Below, piece by piece: positions 62,180 through 64,000 of a stretch of DNA of 64,000 nt. Positions within the stretch are counted from its first letter, which is position 1; every line of letters starts with the position of its first letter. The notes under the pieces were generated by a model that did not search any database, was not told the DNA's origin, and saw only the letters and a program-made list of their open reading frames with translations. The translations under genes and the position numbers were made by a program. Source of the stretch: an uncultured Acidobacteriaceae bacterium (GTDB lineage Bacteria > Acidobacteriota > Terriglobia > Terriglobales > Acidobacteriaceae); assembly GCA_903842065.1 (NCBI GenBank), contig CAIMKZ010000100.1, positions 162,478 to 226,477 of the forward strand, in the 5' to 3' direction.

Positions 62180-63301
62180 ATGGAGATTACGGTAAGCCGT
62201 CAAGATTTGGTCAAGGAGCTCAGCGCTACACAGAGCGTGGTGGAGCGGAAGACCACAATCCCCATTCTGTCGAACTTTCTGGTGGAGGCCGAGGGCGACC
62301 GGCTGGCGATTACGGCCACCGATCTGGACCAGGCGATACGGACTAGCGCTCCGGTGAAGATCAAGAAGCCCGGCGCCTGCACGATTCCAGCGCACAAGCT
62401 TTGCGACTACATCAAGCTGCTGCCGGACGGCGATGTGTCGATCAAGCTGCTTGAGAACCACTGGGTGCAGATCCGCAGCGGCCGTTCGAATACGAAGATC
62501 GTGGGCATGGCGCGGGCGAACTATCCGCAGGTTCCTGAGTTCCCGTCGATCGCAGTTACCTCGATTCCCGTTGTAGCTTTCCGCACGCTGATTGCGCGGA
62601 CTATCTTCGCCATCTCGAACGAGGAGTCGCGGTATACGCTGAACGGCGCGCTGCTGATTCTCAAGGCCGAGTCGCTGTCCATGGTTGCCACCGACGGACA
62701 CCGTTTGGCCTTCGTCGAAAAGCCGGGCGAAAACCTGGAAGGCATGAGCGGCGAGAAGCGGGTTCTGATTCCGCGCAAGGCTCTCGAAGAATTGCGGCAA
62801 CTGCTGAACGGGTGCGAAGAAGAGAAGCTGGAGTTTGCCGACGACGAGCACACGCTGTTCTTCCGCATCGGGCACCGGACGCTGAGCACGCGCAAGCTGT
62901 CGGGTCAGTTTCCGAACTTTGAGGCGGTGATGCCTCGGGACAACACGCGGTTCGCGGTGGTGCGGGCGTCGGAGCTTTCGGCGGCGATCCAGCGCGTGGC
63001 GCAGTTTGCCGATGAGCGTTCGGGCGCGATCCGGATGCGGTTGGAAGCGAACGAGCTGAAGATCAGCGCCAACTCGACGGAGTCCGGAGAGAGCGAAGAC
63101 ACGATCGACACGCCGTACTCTGGCGAAGCGATCCAGGTTGGTTTCAACTCGTCGTACATCATCGACTTCCTGAAGGCTCTGGGGAACGAGGGCGAGGTAC
63201 GGCTGGAGTTCAAGGACTCGCAGTCGGCGGGTCAGATGCGGCCCGAGGATCCCGAGGCAGAGTACAAGTACCGGTACGTTCTGATGCCGATGCGGATCTG
63301 A
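62180..63301 (+). CDS. dnaN: DNA polymerase III beta subunit (sliding clamp)
   Basis: This protein is 373 residues from the ATG at 62180, preceded by GGGGGAAGAG. It has the three-domain clamp architecture: MEITVSRQDLVKELSATQSVV opening, RKTTIPILSNFLVEA, ATDLDQAIR, ATDGHRLAF (about 173-181), FPNFEAVMP and the C-terminal YRYVLMPMR. It holds the polymerase on DNA. The frame is open further upstream but lacks conserved sequence. Confidence 0.95.
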   Translation: MEITVSRQDLVKELSATQSVVERKTTIPILSNFLVEAEGDRLAITATDLDQAIRTSAPVKIKKPGACTIPAHKLCDYIKLLPDGDVSIKLLENHWVQIRSGRSNTKIVGMARANYPQVPEFPSIAVTSIPVVAFRTLIARTIFAISNEESRYTLNGALLILKAESLSMVATDGHRLAFVEKPGENLEGMSGEKRVLIPRKALEELRQLLNGCEEEKLEFADDEHTLFFRIGHRTLSTRKLSGQFPNFEAVMPRDNTRFAVVRASELSAAIQRVAQFADERSGAIRMRLEANELKISANSTESGESEDTIDTPYSGEAIQVGFNSSYIIDFLKALGNEGEVRLEFKDSQSAGQMRPEDPEAEYKYRYVLMPMRI

Positions 63302-63328
63302 CAAGGGGCTAAAAGTCGAGCGCAGTTT

Positions 63329-63364
63329 GAAACGAGCCAGCGGATGAGCATCCCGGCTCGTTTC
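63329..63364 (+). terminator. Hairpin after dnaN
   Basis: GAAACGAGCC (63329-63338) pairs with GGCTCGTTTC (63355-63364) over a 16-base loop, 27 bp after the dnaN stop. The tail (GTATTGTGGG) has few T residues. Confidence 0.55.
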
Positions 63365-63378
63365 GTATTGTGGGATTG

Positions 63379-63636
63379 AATTTATTAAGTGTATGAATCC
63401 ATGTGGGTTACGCTGAGAAAAAAAGAAGGGCGGGAAAAGTTCGTAAGAGTATGAAAACAGGCGGCTTTCCTTTTTTTATGTTTATAAGTGTGGGGAATAA
63501 ATGGGTTACGTGACAATTGCTTATAAGTGCAGAATATAAATTGTTTAGAGGATGAGAGAAACGCGGTTCGCCGAACGTGTCTTGGTTGCTCATGGAATAT
63601 ATTGTGCGCGCTTCCGCGAAATAATCGGCAAAAAGG
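63379..63636 (-). repeat. Dispersed element with 40-nt periodic units, copy 2
   Basis: Read on the minus strand it opens TGCCGATTATTTCGCGGAA and GCGCGCACAATATATTCCAT, then carries CACTTATA (63529-63522), CACTTATA (63490-63483), CTCTTACG (63449-63442) and CACTTAAT (63391-63384). Successive starts are 39, 41 and 58 nt apart. It is homologous to 42121-42390 but its variable middle is shorter. Confidence 0.65.
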
Positions 63637-63739
63637 CAGGGAACGGAAGTAAGGGGACCAGTGACCAGGACCAAGGATCAGGTGTCAGGGATTGGTTCGT
63701 GGCGGCCCTACGCAGCCTGTTACGGGACGCCGGAGATTG

Positions 63740-63950
63740 ATCCGGTTCCGATTCCCCGGGTTTCATCTCCACCCCAGCGACAAAGACCTGTCTCCACCCC
63801 AACGAGCACAATTCGCTCGTTGGGGACCCCGGACCCTGGGCAATTATCACTCGCTCCCGCTGGGAGCGGGTGCGGTGGCGGCGCGAACCTCAAGTGAATC
63901 CCGCCCAAGCGGAGCTTGGACGGGGCACCCGGGAGGTTGGGTGCAGAGTA
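63740..63950. repeat. Composite palindromic repeats, inverted copy
   Basis: This end of the 63302-64000 gene-free region holds, in inverted orientation relative to 5469-5565, the GGTGGAGA/TCTCCACC blocks, a CCAACGAG/CTCGTTGG hairpin, GGACCCTGGG, a CTCCCGCTGGGAG hairpin and CCAAGCGGAGCTTGG. No gene is supported from 63302 to the window end. Confidence 0.55.
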
Positions 63951-64000
63951 ACCGCGGGGTGTGGGTGGTGGTAATGGTGGGTTCGGCGCGCGTCCCTGGG

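Noticed and set aside
61976..63304. 442-codon ORF antisense to dnaN
   Set aside because: Arg/His/Leu-rich translation without domains; dnaN on the other strand is clear.

Overview
The window looks like part of the chromosome of a GC-rich acidobacterium, probably Terriglobia/Acidobacteriaceae (Edaphobacter, Granulicella or Terriglobus type). This is inferred from gene content and base composition and from intergenic palindromic repeats that I associate with that group; no 16S gene is present. No rRNA, CRISPR array, transposase or complete mobile element was seen.

Layout. 1-5380: two tandem paralogous MFS carboxylate-type transporters on the minus strand (the first runs off the left edge), then a plus-strand operon for a Tat-exported molybdenum hydroxylase (2Fe-2S subunit, FAD/4Fe-4S subunit, membrane cytochrome b) that lacks its catalytic molybdopterin subunit. 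5812-10105: an aromatic-acid-type MFS transporter, a methyltransferase, a membrane-anchored cupin and a Tat-exported DUF362 protein. 10682-13761: an orphan amino-acid-binding protein translationally coupled to a secreted phosphoesterase.

14337-38931 is a large exopolysaccharide/capsule locus. The minus-strand run carries galE, two GT4 glycosyltransferases, a flippase, a FemAB-like protein, an O-acetyltransferase, a Wzy-like polymerase, two surface-polysaccharide GT-B-like proteins, a pseudaminic-acid-type nonulosonate pathway (pseB, pseC, a pseG-pseH fusion, pseI and an SpsF-type cytidylyltransferase, plus an aldo/keto reductase and a class III aminotransferase), a Wzz/GumC-like protein and the initiating sugar-phosphate transferase. 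A Wza-like SLBB export protein is transcribed divergently. The likely scheme is priming on undecaprenyl phosphate, assembly, flipping, polymerisation and export of a nonulosonate-containing polymer.

39195-48766: tRNA-Cys and tRNA-Gly, then alaC preceded by a very short alanine-rich ORF that resembles an attenuator leader peptide; a low-GC orphan membrane gene; gcvPA and gcvH without their partners; a PIN/TRAM protein; a secreted hypothetical protein; and an OPT-family transporter. 48870-53227 is a small accessory island: an ORF6N-domain gene, the decayed 3' end of a second OPT gene, an AIPR-type (abortive infection) gene and a cluster of toxin-antitoxin genes in which only vapBC looks complete. 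53463-63301 is chromosome maintenance: an acyl-CoA synthetase, parB, parA, a perfect parS site, methylmalonyl-CoA decarboxylase, rsmG, a glutamine amidotransferase, plsC, folC, a 629-bp non-coding region that is a candidate replication origin, and dnaN. The last 700 bp hold only repeats.

Gaps hold several families of dispersed repeats. The most unusual is an element seen at 42121-42390 and, inverted, at 63379-63636 (partial at 14096-14144), which carries short CACTTAY-type units spaced 39-41 nt apart.
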